Origin: Actinacidiphila guanduensis
GTDB lineage: Bacteria; Actinomycetota; Actinomycetes; Streptomycetales; Streptomycetaceae
Reading direction: 5' to 3'
Assembly (NCBI RefSeq): GCF_900103985.1
Contig: NZ_FNIE01000008.1
Coordinates: 1-64,000, forward strand
DNA: 64,000 nucleotides
Each line of letters starts with the position of its first letter. Positions within the stretch are counted from its first letter, which is position 1. Shown one piece after another: positions 10,276 to 18,008 of this stretch. Below the pieces are notes generated by a model, which was given only the letters and a program-made list of their open reading frames with translations, ran no database searches and was not told the DNA's origin. A program made the position numbers and the translations under genes.

Positions 10276-11630
10276 GAGCCGCTCCTGCGGAAGCGTCGGA
10301 TGTTGAGGACCATCGCAGGCACCACCAGCAGCAGCAGGACCACGCCGATCGCGCTGCCCAGCCCCTGGTTGTTGCCGCCGCCGAAGGAGACCAGCCACAT
10401 CTGCAGCGCCAGCACGTTCGCGTTCTGCTGCACCGGGCCCGGCGCGATGATGTAGACGAGGTCGAAGACCTTCATCACGTTGATGACGAGGGTCACGAAC
10501 ACCACGCTGAGCACCGGCGCCAGCAGCGGCACCGTGATCCGGCGGAAGGTCTGCCACTCGGTGGCGCCGTCCATCCGGGCCGCCTCCAGCACCTCGCGCG
10601 GCAGTGCGGCAAGGCCCGCGCCGATCAGCACCAGCGCGAAGCCGGTCCACACCCACAGGTAGGCGGCCATGATCGCCGGTGTCACCAGGCCGGGGCCGAG
10701 CCAGGAGATGCCGCTGTAGGCGGTGGCGAAGTTCGACTTCGGCAGGGCCACCTGGTAGGAGCCGTCGGGCACTTTCGCGAAGCGGAAGGTGCCGTCGGGA
10801 CCGCTGGTGGCCTTCGCCACGGTGTGCCCGTCCTTCTCCAACCGGACGTGCACGCCCGGCAGTCCGCGCTCGCCGGGGTCCACCTGCCCGGGCCGGCCTC
10901 CGCCGCCGGGCCGGAAGTCCAGGAAGACGGTGCCGCTCACGCTGCCGGGCCGCGCGGCCGCGGGCGCGGCCTGCACCGAGTCCTTGGGCAGCTTGGCCGG
11001 CAGGATGCCGACCATGCCGAGGCTGACGGTGCTGCCCGGCGAGGTGGCCGCCGAGGTGGCGAACCCGCCGTGCCCGTCGCCCTGAAGGGTGGCGCCCGCG
11101 CCCTGCCGCGCCCGGGCCCCGGGGTAGCTCGCGGAGTCGTGGAAGGCGTCGTGCACCGAGACGGCGACGGCGTTGAGCACCCCGCGGTCGGGGTCCTGGT
11201 CGTACACCAGCCGGAAGGTGATCCCGGCGGCCAGGAAGGACACCGCCATCGGCATGAAGATGACCAGCTTGAACGCGGTCTTCCAGCGCACCCGGTCGGT
11301 GAGCACCGCCAGCACCAGGCCGATGCCGGTCAGCAGCGCCGGGACGACCAGCACCCACACCATGGTGTTGCGCAGGGCGATCAGCGTCGCGTGGTCGCTG
11401 AAGAGCGTCTGGTAGTTGTCGAGGCCGACGAAGCGGTGGCCCTTGGCGTCGAAGAGGCTGCGGATCACCGAGTAGACGATGGGGTAGCCGACGAGGGCGC
11501 CGAGCAGCACCAGGGCCGGCAGGGCGAACACCGCGGCGGTGATCTTCGCCCGGCGGGACCGGCGGCGGGCGCCGGTCCCGTGCGGGCCGCCCGCGCGGGC
11601 GGGCGGCAGTGCGGTCTGAAGCGTGGCCAC
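10272..11630 (-). CDS. Carbohydrate ABC transporter permease, MalF-like, with inserted Cna_B/SdrD-like domain
   Basis: Partner permease of the MalG-like subunit, 452 residues, against about 300 for most actinobacterial MalF-type proteins. Membrane helices lie near residues 30-60, 90-115 and 120-142, then resume near 305, and the EAA loop (EAARMDGATEWQTF) follows. Between the third and fourth helices about 150 extra residues are inserted, on the outside by topology. Their second half, about 225-300, reads as a beta-sandwich of the Cna_B/SdrD/carboxypeptidase-regulatory type (GSVSGTVFLD, GLPGVHVRLEKDG, SGPDGTFRFAKVPDGSYQV). The start is GTG at 11630, ten bases after the binding-protein gene, with GAGGCGGA upstream. 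The frame is intact and both flanks match the permease family, so the insert is not an assembly break. Confidence 0.9.
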   Translation of the reverse strand: MATLQTALPPARAGGPHGTGARRRSRRAKITAAVFALPALVLLGALVGYPIVYSVIRSLFDAKGHRFVGLDNYQTLFSDHATLIALRNTMVWVLVVPALLTGIGLVLAVLTDRVRWKTAFKLVIFMPMAVSFLAAGITFRLVYDQDPDRGVLNAVAVSVHDAFHDSASYPGARARQGAGATLQGDGHGGFATSAATSPGSTVSLGMVGILPAKLPKDSVQAAPAAARPGSVSGTVFLDFRPGGGGRPGQVDPGERGLPGVHVRLEKDGHTVAKATSGPDGTFRFAKVPDGSYQVALPKSNFATAYSGISWLGPGLVTPAIMAAYLWVWTGFALVLIGAGLAALPREVLEAARMDGATEWQTFRRITVPLLAPVLSVVFVTLVINVMKVFDLVYIIAPGPVQQNANVLALQMWLVSFGGGNNQGLGSAIGVVLLLLVVPAMVLNIRRFRRSGS

Positions 11631-11640
11631 GGGATCCGCC

Positions 11641-12972
11641 TCAGCCCTGGTACGCCTTGGCGGCCGCGGACTCCAGCGTCTGCGCGGTCTTGGCGGGGTT
11701 GGACGGGTCGCGCAGGAAGTCCTGCAGGATCTTCCACTCGCCGGTGCCGGCCGTGCCGCCGAACGCCGCGGGCGCCTGGTCCGACATGTCGAACCGCACC
11801 CCGTTGCCGGCGTCCACGATCGACTTGGCGGTCTCCCGCAGCGTCGGGTCGGTGTAGTCGGTCAGCGGGACCGCCTTGTTGGGCGAGATGAAGCCGCCGG
11901 CCTTCGCCCAGATCGCCGCCGCCTGCGGGCTCGCCAGGTACTTCACCAGCGCCATGCCCGCGGCCTTGTCCTTGCCCTTGTTGAGCACCACGGCCGCGTC
12001 GCCGCCGCCGACCACCGGGGCCTGCCCGCCGTCGACCGCCGGGAAGGGGAAGAACTTCGCGTCGGTGCCGACCTTCTTGTGCAGCGCCTGCACATTGCCG
12101 CTGACGAAGTCGCCCTCGTAGGTCATGCCGGCCTTCGGCGAGTCGCCGAAGACCTGCTCCACCGAGGTGGGGAAGTCCGTGGCCAGGGCGCCCTTGCGGC
12201 CGCCGGCGATGAGGTCGTCCTGCTTGAAGAAGTCGCCCAGCGTGGTCAGCGCCTTGACCACGGTCGGGTCGGTCCACTTGATCTGGTGCTTCGCCAGCTT
12301 GTCGTAGTTGTCCGGACCGGCCTGGGAGAGGTAGATGTTCTCGAACCAGTCGGTCAGCGGCCAGCCGTCCTGCCCGCCGATGGAGAAGGCCGCGAGCCCG
12401 GAGTCGGAGATCGTCTTGGCGTCGGTCATCATCTGCGCGTACGTGGTGGGCGGCGTGACGCCCGCGTTGGCGAACGCGGTGGGGCTGTACCAGACGGTGG
12501 ACTTGTCGGACGCCTTGAAGTAGAGCGCGTACAACTGGCCCTTGACGGTGCCGTAGTTCTTCCACACCGGCGCGTAGTTCTGCGTGACCTCCGCGTCCAC
12601 CGCCGAGGACAGCGGCTGCAGCCAGCCGTTGCCGGCGAACTGCTGCACCACGCCCACCTGCGGGACCATCACCACGTCGGGCGCGTCGCCGCCGGCGATC
12701 TTGCTGCCGATGACGGTGGAGACGTTGTCGCCGGTGGAGACGAAGTCGGTCTTGGCCCCGGTCGCGTCCGTGAAGCCCTGCAGCACCTTCTTGAAGCTGG
12801 CCTGCTCCTCGCCGGTCCACACACCGGCCACCGTCACGGTGTGGCCCTTCAGGCTCTGGCCGCCCTTGGCGGCCGACGAGCCGCTGTCGGACGAGCCGCC
12901 GCCGCAGGCGGTCGCGGTCAGCGCCAGGCCGGCCACGGCGATGGCGGCGGGAAGGGTGTGTCGCACTCTCAT
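11641..12972 (-). CDS. Extracellular solute-binding lipoprotein, family 1 (sugar)
   Basis: Substrate-capturing lipoprotein of the sugar importer, 443 residues. The N-terminus has a short basic region, a hydrophobic core and a lipobox ending in TACGGG, so Cys23 or so should be lipidated. A Gly/Ser linker follows, then a two-lobe periplasmic-binding fold of the MalE class, with the usual family features such as DAPDVVMVPQ and SIGGQDGWPLTDWF. The ATG at 12972 has GGAG six bases upstream. It lies 10 bases before the MalF-like gene, giving the usual order of binding protein, F and G. The linked GH13 enzyme suggests an alpha-glucoside or maltodextrin ligand. Confidence 0.93.
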   Translation of the reverse strand: MRVRHTLPAAIAVAGLALTATACGGGSSDSGSSAAKGGQSLKGHTVTVAGVWTGEEQASFKKVLQGFTDATGAKTDFVSTGDNVSTVIGSKIAGGDAPDVVMVPQVGVVQQFAGNGWLQPLSSAVDAEVTQNYAPVWKNYGTVKGQLYALYFKASDKSTVWYSPTAFANAGVTPPTTYAQMMTDAKTISDSGLAAFSIGGQDGWPLTDWFENIYLSQAGPDNYDKLAKHQIKWTDPTVVKALTTLGDFFKQDDLIAGGRKGALATDFPTSVEQVFGDSPKAGMTYEGDFVSGNVQALHKKVGTDAKFFPFPAVDGGQAPVVGGGDAAVVLNKGKDKAAGMALVKYLASPQAAAIWAKAGGFISPNKAVPLTDYTDPTLRETAKSIVDAGNGVRFDMSDQAPAAFGGTAGTGEWKILQDFLRDPSNPAKTAQTLESAAAKAYQG

Positions 12973-13230
12973 GGTGAACTCCGTTGTCCTTGGTGAGGGC
13001 CCGCCGGCGGCGGGCGGCCGGGTCGCCGACCCGGGGCGGTACTCGGCGCGGGGCCGATGTCCGGGGCGCGGGCCGCCGGAGGAACCGCGGCACCTGACGG
13101 GGGGAAGGCGCCGCGACGGGACGGCGGCCCGCGCGTCTTGGGGGGACCGCCGGTCGCGGTCCGTTCTTCTCGGGGTGGTGGCTCTCGATAGGGCCCGGGG
13201 CGGCTGCGGGGGCCGCGCGTCGGACCGGTG

Positions 13231-14919
13231 TCAGTCGGGGTCGCTCGGCAGCACCCACCAGGCGGCGGTGTTGGCCGGCAACTGCCCTTCCGTACAGGGC
13301 CCGCTGGCCAGCAGCGGCGCGCCCGAGGTCGGCGCGGGCACCGGCTCGGTGCCGAAGTTCACCGCGCACACCAGGCTCTCGCCGCGGACGAACGCCAGCA
13401 CGTCCGGCGCGCTGTCCAGCCAGCGCAGGGACTCGCCGGACAGCTGCGGCAGCCGGGTGCGCAGCGCGAGCGCGTCGCGGTAGAGATGCCAGGAGGAACT
13501 GGTGTCCAACTGGGCCCGGTCGGTGGTGTACCCGGCGAACCACTCCGGCTGCGGCAGCCACGGCCGGGCCGCGCCACCGGAGGCGGTGAAGCCGAACGGC
13601 GAGGCGTGCCCCGACCACGGCAGCGGCACCCGGCAGCCGTCCCGCACGTACCGGCGGCTGCCGGTGCGGCGGAAGATCGGGTCGGTGAGCACGTCGTCGG
13701 GCAGGTCCAGGACCTCGGGCAGCCCGAGCTCCTCGCCCTGGTAGATGTAGGCCGCGCCGGGCAGCGCCAGCATCAGCAGCGCGGCGGCCCGGGCCCTGGC
13801 GGTGCCCACCACGGGCGTCTCGTCGCCGTACCGCGTCACCGTGCGTACCTGGTCGTGGTTGTTGAGCACCCAGGTGACGGTCGAGCCGGTGCCGGCGATG
13901 TCGCGCAGCGCCTCGGTGATCGCCTCGCGGAACGCCCCCGCGCCCCAGGGGGCGCTGAGCAGGTGGAAGAAGAACGCCTGGTGCAGCTCGTCGGGGCGTA
14001 CGTAGCGGGCCTGTTCGGCGGCGGTCGGCACCGACACCTCGCCGACCAGCAGGCGTTCGCGGCCGTCGCGGGCGGTGTACTCCTCGCAGATCGCCCGCCA
14101 GCGCCGCCACACCCCGTGCACCTCGGGGCGGTTCCAGGCCAGCGGGTTCACCGAGTCGCGGGCCCGCTCGTCAGCCCCGGGGTCGGGGGAGTCCGGCAGG
14201 TCGGGGTGGCGGAACAGCCCGGCGGCCACGTCGATCCGGAAGCCGTCCACGTCCCGGTCCAGCCAGAACCGCAGGATGCCGTCGAACTCCACCGCCACCC
14301 GCGGGTCGCGCCAGTTCAGGTCCGGCTGGTCGGGGGTGAACAGGTGCAGGTACCACTGGCCCGGGGTGCCGTCGGGCTCGGTGACCCGGCTCCAGGCCGG
14401 CCCGCCGAACATCGCCCGCCAGTTGTTGGGCGGCAGCTCCCCGTGCTCGCCGCGGCCGTCGCGGAAGTGGAACAGCCCGCGGTACGGGCTGCCCGGGCCG
14501 CCGGCCAGCGCCGCGCGGAACCACGCGTGGTCGGTGGAGCAGTGGTTGGGGACGATGTCGATGACCACCCGCAGCCCGTGCCGGTGGGCGTCGGCCACCA
14601 GCCGGTCGAACTCGGCCATGTCCCCGTAGACCGGGTCCACCATGCGGTAGTTGGCCACGTCGTAGCCGTGGTCGCGCTGCGGGGAGGGGTAGAAGGGGCT
14701 CAGCCAGATGCCGTCCACGCCGAGCCGGCGCAGGTACGGCAGGCCGGCCCGGACCCCGGCGAGGTCGCCGATGCCGTCGCCGGTGCTGTCCAGGAAGCTG
14801 CGGATGTAGACCTGGTAGACCACGGCGTTGCGCCACCAGGGGTGGTGCGCGGCGTCCGGTACGGCGGGAGTCGGCGCGGCCCAGGAGCCGGGCTCCTGGG
14901 CGACGGGAGTTGCGTACAC
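13231..14919 (-). CDS. GH13 alpha-glucosidase
   Basis: Cytoplasmic exo-acting alpha-glucosidase of family GH13, 562 residues, with no signal peptide. The (beta/alpha)8 barrel begins at WWRNAVVYQVYIRSF, and the family boxes are present: DIVPNH, GFRIDVA with candidate nucleophile Asp230, LVGEV with candidate acid/base Glu294, and NNHDQVR with the conserved Asp356. It should release glucose from imported oligosaccharides, and it lies between two binding-protein genes on the same strand. The start taken is GTG at 14919, which has no clear ribosome site, so the exact N-terminus is less certain. Oligo-1,6-glucosidase or trehalose-type specificity cannot be excluded from sequence. Confidence 0.92.
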   Translation of the reverse strand: MYATPVAQEPGSWAAPTPAVPDAAHHPWWRNAVVYQVYIRSFLDSTGDGIGDLAGVRAGLPYLRRLGVDGIWLSPFYPSPQRDHGYDVANYRMVDPVYGDMAEFDRLVADAHRHGLRVVIDIVPNHCSTDHAWFRAALAGGPGSPYRGLFHFRDGRGEHGELPPNNWRAMFGGPAWSRVTEPDGTPGQWYLHLFTPDQPDLNWRDPRVAVEFDGILRFWLDRDVDGFRIDVAAGLFRHPDLPDSPDPGADERARDSVNPLAWNRPEVHGVWRRWRAICEEYTARDGRERLLVGEVSVPTAAEQARYVRPDELHQAFFFHLLSAPWGAGAFREAITEALRDIAGTGSTVTWVLNNHDQVRTVTRYGDETPVVGTARARAAALLMLALPGAAYIYQGEELGLPEVLDLPDDVLTDPIFRRTGSRRYVRDGCRVPLPWSGHASPFGFTASGGAARPWLPQPEWFAGYTTDRAQLDTSSSWHLYRDALALRTRLPQLSGESLRWLDSAPDVLAFVRGESLVCAVNFGTEPVPAPTSGAPLLASGPCTEGQLPANTAAWWVLPSDPD

Positions 14920-15072
14920 CCAACACCGTCCAATGCGGGATCAGTGGAGCAGGAACGGACAGGAACAGGAGGGACAGAAGACAGGGGAGGGGCGGGGAGC
15001 TGTAACTGGCAGGTAGGACAGGGCAGACCAGCCGGGCCTCCGGTTGCCCGACTGGCTGCTCGTTATACATAC

Positions 15073-15103
15073 ACGTTAGCTATAGGCGAGCGAAGCGTGT
15101 CAA
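15073..15103 (-). promoter_or_regulatory. Candidate promoter and operator for the alpha-glucosidase gene
   Basis: On the minus strand a consensus -35 box TTGACA (15098-15103) is followed after 19 bases by TAACGT (15073-15078), about 155 bases ahead of the GTG start. A small CAAC-3-GTTG inverted repeat (15101-15111) overlaps the -35, as LacI-type operators often do. The rest of the 373-base gap 14920-15292 shows AT-richer sequence around 15060-15085 and no gene. Confidence 0.4.
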
Positions 15104-15292
15104 CGGTGTTGCACGCGGATGACGGCCGAATTGCCGCTTCGGCCTGCGCACTTGGTAGAAAAGGGCACACTCCGGCCCCGTGCGGGGTGCGGATGGCTGC
15201 CTAACGCGTAAGAAAGAGGGAACCCCGAGGGGAGGTGGTGGGCGGTGGCACACGCGGTGCGGCCCGCCGCCTCGGGGCCCGGCCGGCCCCGG

Positions 15293-16558
15293 TCAGCCGG
15301 TGCGGACGATCGCCGCCAGCTCCCGCTTCAGCCGGGCGAGCGCCTGGTCCACGGTCACCCGGCCGCGCAGCGCGTCACCGGCCACCGCGGCGACCGCCAG
15401 GCTCACCTGGTCGTAGTGCGCGCTCTTGGGCCGCGGCTGCGCGTGCTGCACGCTCTGCTCCAGCACCGGCAGGTAGGGGTAGCGGCGCACCAGCGCCGGA
15501 TCGGTGTAGAGCGAGGCCCACACCGGCGGCAGCGAGCCCAGCGTGAGCACCTGCCGCTGCACGCCCTCGCTGGTCAGGTACGCCAGCAGGTCGGCGGCCG
15601 TGCGCGGGTGCCGGGAGTGCGCGTTGACCGCCAGGTCCGAGCCGCCCAGCACGCTGGAGCCCGGCCCGTCCGGCCCGGGCAGCGGCACCACGCCGATCCG
15701 CCCGGCCACCGGCGAGCCCTTCGCCGACGCCGAGTCGTACACGTAGGGCCAGTTGCGCAGGAAGAGCAGATGGCCGTCCTGGAAGTCCCGGCGGGACTCC
15801 TCCTCCTTGAAGCCCAGCGCCGCCTGCGGGATCCAGCCCTGCCGCACCCCGTCCACCAGGAAGGACAGCGCCTGCCGGGCCGCGGGGGAGTCCACCGTCA
15901 CGGTGCGGCCCTCGTCGCCGAGCACGGTGCCGCCGGCCGACTGGATCGCCTCGGTGACATTGACCGTCAGGCCCTCGTAGGGCAGCAACTGGCCCGCGTA
16001 GCCCTGCAGTCCGTACTTCGGCGCGATCGTCCGCGCGTCCTGCTCCAGCTCGGCCCAGGTGCGCGGCGGCGCCACCCCGGCCTTCGCCAGGATGTCCTTG
16101 CGGTAGTACAGCAGCCCGGCGTTGGTGACGTACGGCATCGCGTACAGCCGGCCGCGGAAGGTCGCGGTGTCCAGCACCGAGGGCAGCAGGTGGCCCAGCG
16201 GCAGGCTGCCGCGGTCCAGCGGCGCGATCCAGCCCGCGGCGGCGAACTCCGAGGTCCAGGCCACGTCGATGTTGAGCACGTCGAACCGCGAACTGCCCGA
16301 CCGCAGGCTGCTGGCCATCTGCGCGTACGTCTCGTCGGCCGCCTCGGGCAGCTGGACCAGCGTCACCTTCTCGGCCGGGTGGCCGGCGTTCCAGCCGTCC
16401 AGCACGTGCTGCAGGTAGCCGGTCAGGTCGCGGCCGGTGGCCAGCGTGATCGGGCCGCGGCCGCCGTCCCCGCCGCCGCCCGCGCCCTGCGAGCAGCCGG
16501 CGAGCAGCACCAGCAGGGCGGCGAGCACCAGCCGTACCGCCATCCCGCTCCGCCGCAT
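15293..16558 (-). CDS. Second extracellular solute-binding lipoprotein (sugar)
   Basis: Lipoprotein of the family-1 solute-binding class, 421 residues. The chosen ATG at 16558 has GGGAGG seven bases upstream; a longer frame from 16588 lacks this. The signal has a hydrophobic stretch ending in a lipobox LLAGC, then a Gly-rich linker. The body shows family features (FDVLNIDVAWTSEFAAAGWI, a ligand-cleft region with Trp, and repeated hinge segments). It stands upstream of the alpha-glucosidase on the same strand but has no permease pair of its own, so it may feed the MalF/MalG pair at 9343-11630 with another sugar. Confidence 0.88.
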   Translation of the reverse strand: MRRSGMAVRLVLAALLVLLAGCSQGAGGGGDGGRGPITLATGRDLTGYLQHVLDGWNAGHPAEKVTLVQLPEAADETYAQMASSLRSGSSRFDVLNIDVAWTSEFAAAGWIAPLDRGSLPLGHLLPSVLDTATFRGRLYAMPYVTNAGLLYYRKDILAKAGVAPPRTWAELEQDARTIAPKYGLQGYAGQLLPYEGLTVNVTEAIQSAGGTVLGDEGRTVTVDSPAARQALSFLVDGVRQGWIPQAALGFKEEESRRDFQDGHLLFLRNWPYVYDSASAKGSPVAGRIGVVPLPGPDGPGSSVLGGSDLAVNAHSRHPRTAADLLAYLTSEGVQRQVLTLGSLPPVWASLYTDPALVRRYPYLPVLEQSVQHAQPRPKSAHYDQVSLAVAAVAGDALRGRVTVDQALARLKRELAAIVRTG

Positions 16559-16723
16559 CCCGTGCCTCCCCTGCCGACCGGCGCGCACGCCGGCATCGCG
16601 TCATGTATATCGGTCAGGCAGCGTGCGATGCTAGGGTCTGGCGCAGACCGAGCGCCGTCCGCCCGGAGGGCGGGGCCCGACCGGCCCCGGCGCCGGACAG
16701 GGCCGGGAGGAGGCCGATCCGAC

Positions 16724-17230
16724 GTGCGCTTCGCGCTGCTGGCGCTCCTCGCCAAGGGACCGGCGCACGGCTACGAGCTGAAGCAGGCCCTGGAGAGCAG
16801 GCTCGGCGCCGCCTACCCGCAGCTCAACATCGGCCAGGTGTACGTCACCTTGACCCGGCTGGAGAAGTCCGGGCTGATCCGCGGCCAGGACGTCGAGCAG
16901 GCGGGCCGCCCCAACAAGCGCACCTACGAGCTGACCCCGGCCGGCCACGAGGCGGTGGCTGCCTGGCTGGAGGACGCCTCCGACGAACCGCGGGTGCGTG
17001 ACGAGTTCTTCATGAAGCTGGCCCTCGCCGGCGACACCGGGCTGGCCGACCCGGTCGGCCTGATCAACAAGCAGCGCAGGCACTACCTCAACCTGATGCG
17101 GGCCATGTCCCGCCTGGCCGGCGTCGATCAGCCCGGCAATCCCTTCCCCCGGCTCCTGGTCGAGGGGGCCGTACTGCACCTCCAGGCCGATCTGGACTGG
17201 CTGGAGAAATGTCAGGAGGAACTCGAGTGA
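16724..17230 (+). CDS. PadR-family transcriptional regulator
   Basis: Repressor of 168 residues with the PadR winged helix at the N-terminus (VRFALLALLAKGPAHGYELKQAL) and a C-terminal dimerisation helix bundle of the AphA-like type. The start is GTG at 16724 with GGGAGGAGG about ten bases upstream. It is the first gene of an operon: its stop overlaps the GTG of the ABC ATPase. PadR proteins of this arrangement usually repress their own exporter operon and release it on binding a drug or toxic metabolite. A TAGGGT box at 16632-16637 could be the -10 of this operon. Confidence 0.92.
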   Translation: MRFALLALLAKGPAHGYELKQALESRLGAAYPQLNIGQVYVTLTRLEKSGLIRGQDVEQAGRPNKRTYELTPAGHEAVAAWLEDASDEPRVRDEFFMKLALAGDTGLADPVGLINKQRRHYLNLMRAMSRLAGVDQPGNPFPRLLVEGAVLHLQADLDWLEKCQEELE

Positions 17231-18003
17231 GACGCAATGGCGCGTCCGGCCGGGACGGGCAGGAAGCCGAGCCCATACTCCTCGTCGCCGACCTGGTGAA
17301 GACCCACCGGGTCGACGGCTCCGTCGTGCGCGCCGTGCGCGGCGTGGACCTGCGGGTGGAACCCGGCGAGTTCGTCGCCGTCACCGGCCCCTCGGGCGCC
17401 GGCAAGTCCACCCTGCTGCACCTGCTCGGCGGCCTGCAGCGCCCCGACAGCGGCCGCATCGAACTCGACGGCCGCCGGGTGGACCAGCTCGGCGAGGCCC
17501 GCTGGGCGGTGCTGCGCCGCCGCCGCATCGGCATCGTCTTCCAGTTCTTCAACCTCGTCTCCACCCTCACCGTCGCCGACAACGTGGAGCTGCCCGGCCT
17601 GCTCGCCGGCCGCTCCGCCCGCCAGGTCCGCGCCCGCCGCGAGGAACTGCTGGACGAACTGGGGCTGGCCGGCAAGGAGGACAGCACCCCGCAGGACCTC
17701 TCCGGCGGCGAGCAGCAGCGCGTCGCGCTCGCCCGCGCCCTGGTCAACCGCCCCAGCCTGCTGCTCGCCGACGAGCCCACCGGCAGCCTGGACAGCAAGG
17801 GCACCCGCGAGGTGCTGGGCCTGCTCACCCGCTACCACGACCAGGGCCAGACCATCGTGCTCGTCACCCACGACGCCGGGGTCGCCAGCGCCGCCGACCG
17901 CGTGGTCAGCCTCTTCGACGGCCGCGTCACCGACGATGTCCGCTTCGCCGAGCCGCCCACCCTGCAGGGGGCCGCCGGCGCCGTCGTCCGCCTCACCGGC
18001 TGA
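17227..18003 (+). CDS. ABC transporter ATP-binding protein, MacB/LolD type
   Basis: Cytoplasmic ATPase of an FtsX-type ABC system, 258 residues. Walker A is GPSGAGKS, the signature is LSGGEQQR, Walker B is LLLADEPTG and the H-loop is VTHD. The GTG at 17227 has AGGAGGA seven bases upstream and overlaps the PadR stop (GTGA); an ATG at 17209 is in frame but has no such site. It should work with the permease that begins six bases downstream. Members of this class energise efflux or cell-envelope release rather than import. Confidence 0.95.
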   Translation: MRRNGASGRDGQEAEPILLVADLVKTHRVDGSVVRAVRGVDLRVEPGEFVAVTGPSGAGKSTLLHLLGGLQRPDSGRIELDGRRVDQLGEARWAVLRRRRIGIVFQFFNLVSTLTVADNVELPGLLAGRSARQVRARREELLDELGLAGKEDSTPQDLSGGEQQRVALARALVNRPSLLLADEPTGSLDSKGTREVLGLLTRYHDQGQTIVLVTHDAGVASAADRVVSLFDGRVTDDVRFAEPPTLQGAAGAVVRLTG

Positions 18004-18008
18004 CCGCC

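Noticed and set aside
14881..14899. Inverted repeat CCAGGAGC/GCTCCTGG as a regulatory hairpin
   Set aside because: It lies inside the N-terminal codons of the alpha-glucosidase gene and is short; probably chance in GC-rich DNA.
16603..16611. ATGTATAT as a PadR operator
   Set aside because: Only one half-site is visible; no matching inverted half was found nearby.
17209..17226. ATG at 17209 as the ABC ATPase start
   Set aside because: The GTG at 17227 has a strong AGGAGGA site at correct spacing and overlaps the PadR stop, which is the usual coupling.
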